Below are positions 10,407-19,100 of a DNA stretch of 64,000 nucleotides, piece by piece. The notes beneath the pieces are model-generated. The model was not told the origin of the DNA and did no database searches. It was given only the letters and a program-made list of their open reading frames with translations. Numbering within the stretch: the first letter of the stretch is position 1; each line of letters opens with the position of its first letter. The position numbers and the translations under genes were made by a program. The DNA comes from Shewanella psychrotolerans (lineage in GTDB: Bacteria; Pseudomonadota; Gammaproteobacteria; Enterobacterales; Shewanellaceae), in contig NZ_CP080419.1 of the NCBI RefSeq assembly GCF_019457595.1, positions 3,348,001-3,412,000 on the forward strand. Reading direction: 5' to 3'.

Positions 10407-10415
10407 TGTGGATAA
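10407..10415 (-). promoter_or_regulatory. DnaA box TTATCCACA
   Basis: The plus strand reads TGTGGATAA, the exact complement of the strongest consensus DnaA box, 192 bases upstream of the mutH start. Confidence 0.55.
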
Positions 10416-10606
10416 CCATGTTGGAAACGCTGGGGAAATAAAAGAGTAACTTATAAATGGCGACACCGAAGAAAAACCACCTGGCACCAATCAATATATA
10501 AAACAACACCTTAGATTCGAGTGTTAACATCCAACCTTGTGTAACCTTATGGTGGGTGATTTTTAAACACATTTGATTAACGCTGTAACTTGAGTAAAAT
10601 CGGCAG

Positions 10607-11287
10607 ATGATCACTACTCCTAATCCACCTAAATCTGTCGATGAACTGATGCAACGAGCCCAAGATATGGCTGGACTTACCCTGGGCCAATTAGCACAGT
10701 TACACAATATAAGAGTGCCCAATAACCTTAAACGAGACAAAGGTTGGGTCGGTCAACTCATCGAACATGAATTGGGCGCCCTTGCAGGCTCAAAGCCAGA
10801 ACAAGACTTCTTGCATTTAGGGGTTGAACTAAAAACGATCCCCATTGATAGCCAGTGGAAACCGATAGAAACCACTTATGTTACCGTCGCTCCATTAGTT
10901 AACATTCAAGGACTGACATGGGAGCAAAGTCTGGTATATCACAAGCTACAACGCGTCTTATGGATCCCTGTAGAGGGAATGCGTGACAAACCGATAAAAG
11001 ATCGCCAAATTGGTATGCCAATTCTTTGGACCCCCTCTGAACAAGAGTTAGCCATGATCCGCCAAGACTGGGAGGAATTAATGGAACTGATAGCTCTAGG
11101 TAAAGTTGAACAAATTACCGCTCGCCATGGTGAAGTGTTACAACTACGTCCCAAAGGAGCCAACAGCCGTTCACTGACTCAAAGTATTGCAGCTGATGGT
11201 GGAATAAAACAGACCAATCCTAGAGGCTTTTATCTAAAGATCCCATTTACTCAGCAGATCCTTAATAATTACTTAGCAGGTATTTAA
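10607..11287 (+). CDS. mutH: DNA mismatch repair endonuclease MutH
   Basis: Nicks the unmethylated strand at hemimethylated GATC sites in methyl-directed repair with MutS and MutL, implying Dam methylation in this host. 226 residues. The nuclease motif D-x(n)-E-x-K is present as [15 protein letters not shown] near residues 64-78, preceded by [48 protein letters not shown] and the terminal [12 protein letters not shown] are conserved. ATG start. Monocistronic, just after the DARS2-like region. Confidence 0.97.
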   Translation: MITTPNPPKSVDELMQRAQDMAGLTLGQLAQLHNIRVPNNLKRDKGWVGQLIEHELGALAGSKPEQDFLHLGVELKTIPIDSQWKPIETTYVTVAPLVNIQGLTWEQSLVYHKLQRVLWIPVEGMRDKPIKDRQIGMPILWTPSEQELAMIRQDWEELMELIALGKVEQITARHGEVLQLRPKGANSRSLTQSIAADGGIKQTNPRGFYLKIPFTQQILNNYLAGI

Positions 11288-11884
11288 TGCCAAACAGGGT
11301 TAAATACCAATCAGTATAAGAAAGTGAGCTACTCAGGGTGTTTTTTGGCAACTCATTCAAGGTGAATGGATGATGGAATGGTTATCTAACAGTCAGATGT
11401 TGTGAATGCCTTTAATGCACGGTGATATTGATATAGGAGGCAGGGCGCTGCTACCAAAGAGCAATTAAAGGCCTTGCCTCATAAACGCTAACCTTAGTGC
11501 TGAATCGTCGCGGAGCGATCACATCTTTAAACTAGCTGGTATAAGGGAATATGATCAAACCAATAGATAGCGCAAAATATGCTGTTTTAGACAAAGCGTA
11601 GTTAATTGAAGCAGGCATGAGATTGGTCAGTTTATATCGATAGCCACGCCACTAGTTTAGCGACCTCTGCAACAGCAATACCTAATACAAAGCCTGCGAT
11701 AACAAGATAAAAAGCGTAGTTAAAGCCGCAACTTATATCGAGCATAAATAAAAAGCGTCTATTTTTTGACGCATCTGAACATCATTTGACTTAGATCACA
11801 AATTTCACTGGAAATAGTAGGGGTGTTTTCTATACACTAGCGCATCCTGAAGCATCAGCAACATATTAGGATTTATTCGTTACA
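11288..11884. other. intergenic stretch, mostly featureless
   Basis: About 600 bases between mutH and the cyclase gene. No long reading frame, no tRNA and no strong terminator was found. A 37-codon hydrophobic minus-strand ORF lies at 11632-11745. The last 60 bases should contain the cyclase promoter. Confidence 0.4.
11632..11745 (-). CDS. possible 37-residue membrane miniprotein
   Basis: ATG-started ORF MLDISCGFNYAFYLVIAGFV and onward, ending VAWLSI, with one clear transmembrane helix (residues 10-35). There is no convincing Shine-Dalgarno sequence, and I recognise no family. It may be a real small membrane protein or the tail of a decayed gene. Confidence 0.2.
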   Translation of the reverse strand: MLDISCGFNYAFYLVIAGFVLGIAVAEVAKLVAWLSI

Positions 11885-12964
11885 GTGAAAGCGCGCAGAC
11901 AAGCAAAAAAACTCCTTTTTGCCATATTCGCTTGGGCTATTGCCATGGCGGCATTTGTGTTTTTCCGATATGCGCAGACGACTGAATTACCTCAATGGGC
12001 TGTAGGCAAGGCAGATCTTGCAACACTTGCTATCTATATGGGAATTATCTTTGGCAGTCTGCACTGGATGTCTAATATCATTGCCGATTTTAGTGCTATC
12101 AATCGATTACCTTATCTATTTTCCGTCATATTTAAAGGCCTTTTCCTTCTCTTGGGCGCAACAACAATCGCCTATATGACCCAGTTTTTAAATATGTGGG
12201 CAATCGAAAACCACATGACAACGCTACGGCAGATGCTAACGGCGCATATTCTCTACAGTCCTGCATTTCAGGCATTGATTATTTATTTGGTTGTTGTTCG
12301 GGTTGGTCTAGCCTTCATTGAGCAGATGGCGCTGTTAGTTGGACCGAAAGTATTACTGAATATTGGGTTGGGAAAATACCATCGCCCTCGATATGAGCAA
12401 CGTCTTTTTCTTTATCTGGATATGGTGGCATCAACCACACATGCTGAATCCTTAGGAGATTACCGTTTTAGTCGCCTGATCCAAGATTGCTTTAGCCTAC
12501 TATCAGATACCATTGTCAATAATGATGCTGAGATATATCGCTATATGGGTGATGCCGTATTAATCTACTGGCCACTAGAAGATGGCATTGTTCATGACCG
12601 CAGCTTCAATATCTATTACGACTTTAGCCAACAACTGAATTGGCAACGAAAATATTTTGAAGAACAATATGGATTTGTCCCCAAATTCAAAGCTGCTGCA
12701 CATTGTGGACAAGTGGTAGCAGCTGTTGTTGGCGTACAAAAACAAGAGATAAGCTTCTTTAGTGACGTATTAAACACATTGGCTCGTCTGCAAGATCAAT
12801 GCAATCCTTTAGGTCAAAGAATGCTGATCTCAGGATCGCTACACTCTCAACTTGATACCAGCGACAGTAACTATGAATTTAGCAACCTAGGACCAATAAA
12901 ACTAAAAGGAAAGCAGCATTCTATCGACGTTTTTGGTGTCGCCCCTAGAGGTTCTGCTAGCTAA
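11885..12964 (+). CDS. membrane-anchored class III adenylate/guanylate cyclase
   Basis: 359 residues. Four to five membrane helices occupy about 10-155; a cytoplasmic class III cyclase domain follows from about 170. Metal-binding aspartates are present in YLDMVAST (Asp179) and YRYMGDAV (Asp223), the VLNTLARLQ segment carries the transition-state Asn and Arg, and FKAAAHCGQV supplies the substrate-binding strand. The catalytic set looks complete, so cAMP formation is likely; nucleotide specificity is inferred. Starts at GTG (GTGAAAGCG), with AGGA about 15 bases upstream. Divides mutH from the convergent oxyR; I see no operon partner. Confidence 0.88.
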   Translation: MKARRQAKKLLFAIFAWAIAMAAFVFFRYAQTTELPQWAVGKADLATLAIYMGIIFGSLHWMSNIIADFSAINRLPYLFSVIFKGLFLLLGATTIAYMTQFLNMWAIENHMTTLRQMLTAHILYSPAFQALIIYLVVVRVGLAFIEQMALLVGPKVLLNIGLGKYHRPRYEQRLFLYLDMVASTTHAESLGDYRFSRLIQDCFSLLSDTIVNNDAEIYRYMGDAVLIYWPLEDGIVHDRSFNIYYDFSQQLNWQRKYFEEQYGFVPKFKAAAHCGQVVAAVVGVQKQEISFFSDVLNTLARLQDQCNPLGQRMLISGSLHSQLDTSDSNYEFSNLGPIKLKGKQHSIDVFGVAPRGSAS

Positions 12965-12991
12965 TATTAAGTATAAGGTCCAGATGCGGCT

Positions 12992-13906
12992 TTATGACTT
13001 AACGGGTAATTCCAGCAGTGTTTCAATCGCCTTGCCTAAGGTTCTAAAAGTCATAATTCGACTGGATGTTTGACGCCATACTAAACCGATATCGCGGTAG
13101 GGAGCTTCCCCTGGAGGCATCATTACGGTTAAATCGGTATCGTTAAGTATTCCTGCATCAATCGCCATCTGTGGCAAAAATGTCGTACCCAACTTGCTAT
13201 TAACCATCTGTACTAAGGTATGTAAACTCGTTGCAGCGAATGGATTGATCTTGTCACTATCACCGAGTCGGCAAGCACTGATAGCATGACCAGTAATGCA
13301 ATGTTCAGACTGCAGCAAAAAAATACTCTCATCGGGTAACGCTTTATAATCCACAGGCTGAGTCACATCAGATGACAACTCCTTATGCATTATCAATTTA
13401 AAAGGATCGATTCCCACCTTCATACTATGGTAACCACTTGTATCGGCAGGTAACGCGAGCAATAACAGATCCAACTCACCCTTACCTAACGCATCGAGCA
13501 ATCGCTCCGTCGTATCTTCCTTGAGAAACAGCGTTAAATTGGGATAACTCGATTGGCAATGCTTTACCACACGGCTAAGTAAAAATGGCGCTATAGTCGG
13601 AATACAACCAAGACGGATATCACCGGTCATCGGTTCGCCCTGATGTTTAACTAACTCAACCAGATCATCAACATCGGTCAGTAATTTTCGAGACCGTAAT
13701 ACGACCTCTTCGCCTATGGCGGTAAAGATAAATGACTTATGATCTCGCTCTATTAACTGATGGCCTAGTTGTTCCTCTAAATTTTGAATGCCACTCGATA
13801 GCGTCGACTGGCTCACGTGACATAGTTTGGCAGCGCGATTAAAATTCTGCTCTTGATAGAGATTAACCAAATAATAGAGGTTTTTTAAACTCGGTAGATG
13901 CTTCAT
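12992..13906 (-). CDS. oxyR: hydrogen peroxide-sensing regulator OxyR
   Basis: LysR-family peroxide sensor controlling catalase, Dps and related genes. From MKHLPSLKNLYYL (304 residues) the winged helix is NFNRAAKLCHVSQSTLSSGIQNLEEQLG. The two redox cysteines are Cys203 and Cys212 (HCITGHAISAC), nine apart as in E. coli Cys199/Cys208, and FAATSLHTLVQMVNSKLGTTFLP follows. A longer frame adds 36 unrelated N-terminal residues and was trimmed. Convergent with the cyclase gene. Confidence 0.93.
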   Translation of the reverse strand: MKHLPSLKNLYYLVNLYQEQNFNRAAKLCHVSQSTLSSGIQNLEEQLGHQLIERDHKSFIFTAIGEEVVLRSRKLLTDVDDLVELVKHQGEPMTGDIRLGCIPTIAPFLLSRVVKHCQSSYPNLTLFLKEDTTERLLDALGKGELDLLLLALPADTSGYHSMKVGIDPFKLIMHKELSSDVTQPVDYKALPDESIFLLQSEHCITGHAISACRLGDSDKINPFAATSLHTLVQMVNSKLGTTFLPQMAIDAGILNDTDLTVMMPPGEAPYRDIGLVWRQTSSRIMTFRTLGKAIETLLELPVKS

Positions 13907-14192
13907 AAAATCGATTACCAACTTGTTTTTATATTCAAATATCCTATCTAACTTTAGCATAGTCGGTGACATAAAAACCCTTTTACACAGTTCGAAATGT
14001 GAGCGGTCGCGCAAAAAACAATAAATATCTAATAGTGTTAGATTTTCATCACATCTGCATAAGTAAAGTTCGATTTAGAAACCTGTTATACCAATGAGTA
14101 TAACGACGTGATCGCTTAGCAAGGATTTAGCACTAAAGGTTAGGCCCTTCAAAATTTTCAATTCGAGGTGTTGATTTGATATTTGTAAGCAT

Positions 14193-14230
14193 AAAAAAGC
14201 CCTCGATGATCACTCATCGAGGGCTTTTTT
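14193..14230. terminator. strong bidirectional terminator
   Basis: Stem AAAAAAGCCCTCGATGA / TCATCGAGGGCTTTTTT with the loop TCAC. It ends hptA on the minus strand and has U-tracts in both directions. Confidence 0.9.
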
Positions 14231-14241
14231 ACGAATCAAAT

Positions 14242-14607
14242 TTATACTTTTGATTCTAAATATTGTTTTAGCTCAGCTAAGTCTTTACTTGCATTATCTA
14301 CGATAGCTTGCAACCAAATTTCATGTCCCTCTGCCCACTCGGGATTTTCGCCATGTTGGAGCAATTGAGCGAACTGTTGAATACGCTTTAAACCTACCGA
14401 TCCCGCTGCGCCCTTAAACTTATGAGCTTCAGAACATAAGGTATCTTTGTCTTGAGCCTCATTAGCATTGACCAGATTGCCGACATACTCAGGCATAAGC
14501 TGCTCAAATAAGACGACACTTTTCAGCAAAGTGCCTGCACCAATCGCACTGCAGTACTGCTCAAGTGTGTTAAGATCCAATATTGATTCTAACTCAGCTG
14601 TTGCCAT
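14242..14607 (-). CDS. hptA: stand-alone HPt phosphotransfer protein (HptA type)
   Basis: 121 residues forming a single Hpt domain; the phospho-accepting histidine is His62 in SEAHKFKGAAGSVGLKRI. There is no kinase or receiver domain. In Shewanella an orphan HPt protein, HptA, relays phosphate from the ArcS kinase to ArcA in place of the ArcB HPt domain. The gene's position beside oxyR fits my recollection of the S. oneidensis locus. Expressed alone, with its own terminator; the ArcS and ArcA genes are outside the window. Confidence 0.87.
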   Translation of the reverse strand: MATAELESILDLNTLEQYCSAIGAGTLLKSVVLFEQLMPEYVGNLVNANEAQDKDTLCSEAHKFKGAAGSVGLKRIQQFAQLLQHGENPEWAEGHEIWLQAIVDNASKDLAELKQYLESKV

Positions 14608-14806
14608 ATTAAGGCACCCCTCGAAATAATGCTTACTATATGTGAGAACTAAATTTATCCCATAATACCCTCTATAATTGCAGGTGCAACTAATTGAAGC
14701 ATATGAAGGTAAAATTCGTTATTTTTTAACAGTGTATTAACTTTATTGCAATTTTATTGCGTAAAAATTCACTTTACCCATCATCAGTCAGCATTCGGTA
14801 AACATA

Positions 14807-15718
14807 CTAGCCGACGATATAATGACCTTGCCCACCTGACTTTTCTAAATTATTAACGATAGCCACTAAACCATCCCAACGAAAAGCACACCAATCAGGC
14901 GCCAGTAATATTGGCTTCTTAGCATAGGCTGTAACACGATGAAAAATAATATCTTTAGGTGTATAGCGTATTAATTCCGAAACACTAAAAGCATAATCAG
15001 ATAATGACAACAGCTCTAATCTTCCAGCACGCCAAGCCTTAGCCATAGTGCTCCCTTCGACCACATGTAACGGATGTAATTTCAACCCATCCACTCCAGC
15101 GTCGATTACAGCCTTGTGAGTGGCTAAATAGTCATCATGTGTTTCACCAGGTAAGCCCAATATCAGATGCGTACACACTTTTATTCCGGCCTGCCGTGCT
15201 CGATTAACGGTATCTAAATAAACGTCAAAATCGTGACCACGATTAATTCGCTTTAGTGTTGCAGGATTGGCACTTTGAAGCCCAAGTTCGAGCCATACTT
15301 CGATACCGCGTTTTTGGTAACTAGCAAGCAATTCGATCACCTGATCTGGAACACAATCTGGACGAGTGCCCACACACAGACCCACGATATCAGTATCGAT
15401 TATTGCCTCGTCATACTTTTGCTTTAGCACACAATACTCATCGTAAGTGCTGGTATAAGCCTGAAAGTAAGCGATGAACTTTGAGCTCTTACCTTTAGCG
15501 CGTTCACGCCCTTTTGCCAATTGCTCGGCAATTGAATCTATCGTTCCATGCTCATGGCTAAAAGATTCAACATTGCAAAAAGTACAACCACCTAATCCCA
15601 ATGTCCCATCTCTATTAGGACAGGTAAACTTTGCATCTATGGTCAATTTTTTAAGGCGTTCGCCATACTTTAGCTTGCACTGCAGGCCAAAAGTATTGAC
15701 ATGACTATCCAATCCCAC
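14807..15718 (-). CDS. radical SAM protein, YhcC/TIGR01212 family
   Basis: 303 residues. The iron-sulfur cysteines are Cys33, Cys45 and Cys48 in FTCPNRDGTLGLGGCTFC, with the SAM-binding TIM-barrel segments FIAYFQAYTSTY, GLCVGTRPDCVPD, WLELGLQSANPATLKRINRGHD and CTHLILGLPGETHDDY. It belongs to the B12-independent YhcC-like group, whose substrate is not established. The start is GTG (MGLDSHVNTFG). Divergent from gltB; E. coli yhcC lies near gltBD as well, so the linkage is old. Confidence 0.9.
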   Translation of the reverse strand: MGLDSHVNTFGLQCKLKYGERLKKLTIDAKFTCPNRDGTLGLGGCTFCNVESFSHEHGTIDSIAEQLAKGRERAKGKSSKFIAYFQAYTSTYDEYCVLKQKYDEAIIDTDIVGLCVGTRPDCVPDQVIELLASYQKRGIEVWLELGLQSANPATLKRINRGHDFDVYLDTVNRARQAGIKVCTHLILGLPGETHDDYLATHKAVIDAGVDGLKLHPLHVVEGSTMAKAWRAGRLELLSLSDYAFSVSELIRYTPKDIIFHRVTAYAKKPILLAPDWCAFRWDGLVAIVNNLEKSGGQGHYIVG

Positions 15719-16182
15719 GCTGTTTTCTCTCTAAATTTACAGGCGCTGATTTTACTCATTCTAAAATAAATAAACCTTGTACTACCTCAAACAATAACAA
15801 GATCGCTTCAACACCTTAAAACCAAATTAGCGCCTTGTGCGCTGCGATAAGCCTCAAGTGTTAAAACATTCACTGTATTTGCAATAAAAATCACTTTTTT
15901 AAAATAAAAAACAATCACCCCACTTGTTACATTTTGGTAAACCAAAAGTGAGACACATATCAAAATTCTTTTTATTCATAATGTTATAGACACACATTCA
16001 CAGTTAACGTTAACGTAAAGCGATGTAGCAAAGTGCATTAAACGCCATTTTACACCCAAATTTTATGCACAAATTTGGTTTGACCTTTTATCAGGCAAAA
16101 GTTAATTTGGTTGGTTCGGGTGCATATCAATCGCAACTATTTCCCCCGACGTAGTATTGGTTAGTATTAGGGAGTTTTTATA
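15719..16182. promoter_or_regulatory. divergent control region of gltB and the radical SAM gene
   Basis: 464 bases, AT-rich. A seven-base inverted repeat TTTTGGT-AA-ACCAAAA (15932-15947) could be an operator. A good Shine-Dalgarno (AGGGAG) precedes the gltB ATG. No -10/-35 pair was assigned with confidence. Confidence 0.45.
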
Positions 16183-19100
16183 ATGAGCTTGTATCACCCC
16201 AGTTTTGAACGGGATAACTGTGGCTTTGGCTTAATTGCCCAAATGGATGGCGAAGCCAGCCATAGAATTGTGCGCACTGCGATTCACGGTCTTGACCGTA
16301 TGAAACATCGTGGCGGCATTGCTGCAGACGGCCGCACCGGAGATGGCTGTGGTTTGCTTATGCAACTTCCCATAAAATTTTTTGAAGCCGTAGCCGCAGA
16401 GAATGATTGGCACCTTAGCCGTAAATTTGCCGTCGGAATGTTATTTCTTAGTCAGGATGAAGAGGTCGCAAGCCTGACTAAATCGATACTCGAGCGCGAA
16501 CTTGAAAAAGAGACATTAAGTGTCGCTGGATGGCGTGAAGTTCCGGTAAACCCTGATGTGCTTGGGCCAATAGGCCAAGCGAGTCAGCCACAAATCTGGC
16601 AAGTATTGATTAATGCACCGATTGGTTGGCGCGAGAAAGATTTAGAACGCCGCCTTTATATGGCTCGTCGTCGGCTAGAACAGCAGATGACTGACTGCAA
16701 AGACTTCTATGTCGCAAGTCTTTCAGGCCAAGTGATCGTTTATAAAGGATTGATGATGCCGGCCGATCTGCCCGCATTCTATTCTGATCTCGCCGATATT
16801 CGCTTGCAAAGTGCTATTTGCTTATTCCACCAGCGTTTCTCGACAAACACATCCCCTAAATGGCCACTTGCACAGCCGTTTAGATACTTGGCTCACAACG
16901 GTGAGATCAACACCATCACAGGTAACCGCCAATGGGCCAGAGCCCGTGCCTACAAATTTAATGCACCGCTGCTACCGGATCTGCAGCAAGCTGCCCCCTT
17001 TGTAAATGAAACAGGCTCAGACTCATCATCGCTCGATAACATGCTCGAAATGCTGCTAGCAGGCGGCATGGATCTCTACCGAGCAATGCGTCTGCTTATT
17101 CCACCTGCATGGCAGAGCAACCCAGAAATGGATGACGAGCTAAAAGCATTTTATGACTTTAACTCCATGCACATGGAGCCGTGGGATGGCCCTGCGGGTA
17201 TCGTAATGACCAACGGACGTCATGCCGCCTGCGCCGTCGACCGTAACGGCCTGCGCCCATCACGCTACGTGATCACCAAAGACCGAATTTTAACTCTCGC
17301 CTCAGAAATTGGCATTTGGGACTATGCCCCCGATGAAGTGGTCGAAAAAGGTCGCGTTGGCCCAGGAGAGCTACTGGTACTCGATACCCTTAATGGTCAA
17401 CTCTACTCCTCATTTGAAATTGATAACGACCTTAAACGTCGCCATCCTTACAAAGAGTGGATGGCCAAAAATAGTCAAACCTTGATCCCAGCAGAGCAGA
17501 TGCCAGCTGAAGCCCAAGGTGTATGTGAATTCTCCCAAGAGACATTACTGCAATACCAAAAGCAGTTTGGTTACTCTCGTGAAGAGCTTGAACAAGTGAT
17601 CTGGGTGCTCGCAGAAAAAGGCGAAGAAGCGATTGGCTCAATGGGCGATGATACCCCAATGGCGGTGCTGTCGAAAAAATCACGCACTTTATATGACTAC
17701 TTCCGTCAAAAGTTTGCGCAGGTTACTAACCCGCCTATCGACCCATTACGGGAAAAGCATGTGATGTCACTTGCGACCTGTATCGGCCGTGAACAAAACC
17801 TATTTAATGAAACCACAGGACACGCGTATCGAGTCATGTTTAACTCACCGATACTGCTATTTAGTGATTTCAAGCAATTACTGGCATTAGATGCGACCTA
17901 CTACCGTACCAACACGGTTGATCTTAACTACGACCTTAGCGAAGGCCTAGAGGCCGCAGTTAAGCGTATCTGTGACGAGGCAGAACGACTCGCTCGTACT
18001 GGTACCACACTGCTGATCCTTTCAGATCGTGCAACGGATAAAGATAAGCAAGTGATCCCTGCGGCAATGGCGGTGGGCGCGGTACAAAAGGTATTAGTGG
18101 ATAAGAGTCTGCGCTGCGACACCAACATCATTGTTGAAACCGCATCAGCGCGCGATCCACACCATTTTGCCGTGCTCCTTGGCTTTGGTGCTACGGCTAT
18201 CTACCCTTATTTAGCTTATGAAACTATCTCAGCACTGGCCGCAACTCGCGGAGTCAGCGAAACACAAAAACTGATGCTCAATTTCCGTTACGGCATCGAT
18301 AAAGGTCTACGTAAGATCATGTCGAAAATGGGCATCAGTACGGTCGGTTCTTACCGCTGTAGTCAGCAGTTTGAAGCCATAGGACTATCATCAGAAGTGG
18401 TTGAGCTTTGTTTCAAAGGCGTGATCAGCCGTATCGAAGGCGCCAACTTTACCCTACTAGAGCAAGATCAACAAAAGCTGCAGAAACTGGCGTTTCAAAA
18501 ACATCAGCCTTTGCCTCAAGGTGGCTTACTCAAATATGTGGAAGGTGGCGAATACCACAGTTTCAACCCTGACGTAGTCAACACCTTACAAGCCTGTCTG
18601 CGTGACAAAGATTACAGTGGTTATAAACGCTTTACGAAGCTGGTTGACGATCGACCGGTAGCAACCCTAAGGGATCTCTTTAAAATCGAGGGCAACCTAA
18701 GCGCTGTCGATATCGACAGTGTCGAAGCCGCTAAGAACTTATACCCACGCTTTGACAGTGCGGCGATGAGTATTGGAGCGCTCAGCCCAGAAGCTCATGA
18801 AGCCTTAGCCGTTGCAATGAACCGCCTAGGCGGACGCTCAAATTCAGGGGAAGGCGGAGAAGATCCACGCCGCTTCAACTCTGAGCGAAACTCAGCAATT
18901 AAGCAGGTCGCATCGGGACGTTTCGGCGTAACCGCTCACTACCTAGTCAACGCAGAAGTGCTGCAAATTAAAGTCGCACAAGGCGCAAAACCCGGCGAAG
19001 GTGGACAACTACCAGGTGATAAAGTCAGTGTCGAAATTGCAGCGCTGCGAAATGCTCGTCCTGGTGTCACGCTAATTTCACCACCGCCTCACCATGATAT

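Larger units (their letters stand above)
10057..10415. promoter_or_regulatory. DARS2: DARS2-like DnaA-box/IHF cluster upstream of mutH
   Basis: The 691-base gap between rppH and mutH holds a head-to-head pair of DnaA-like boxes (10057-10081), a perfect IHF consensus (10196-10208) and two exact DnaA boxes of the form TTATNCACA (10289-10297 and, reverse, 10407-10415), plus a one-mismatch box at 10026-10034. In E. coli the DnaA-reactivating sequence DARS2 lies next to mutH (mutH-ygdR gap) and needs a DnaA-box core plus IHF and Fis. The assignment is by position and motif content; DnaA binding is not shown. Promoters for rppH and mutH must also lie in this gap. Confidence 0.6.

Noticed and set aside
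10393..10740. 115-codon minus-strand ORF overlapping the start of mutH and the DnaA-box region
   Set aside because: It is antisense to mutH, has no family resemblance and no ribosome site; its existence follows from low stop density.
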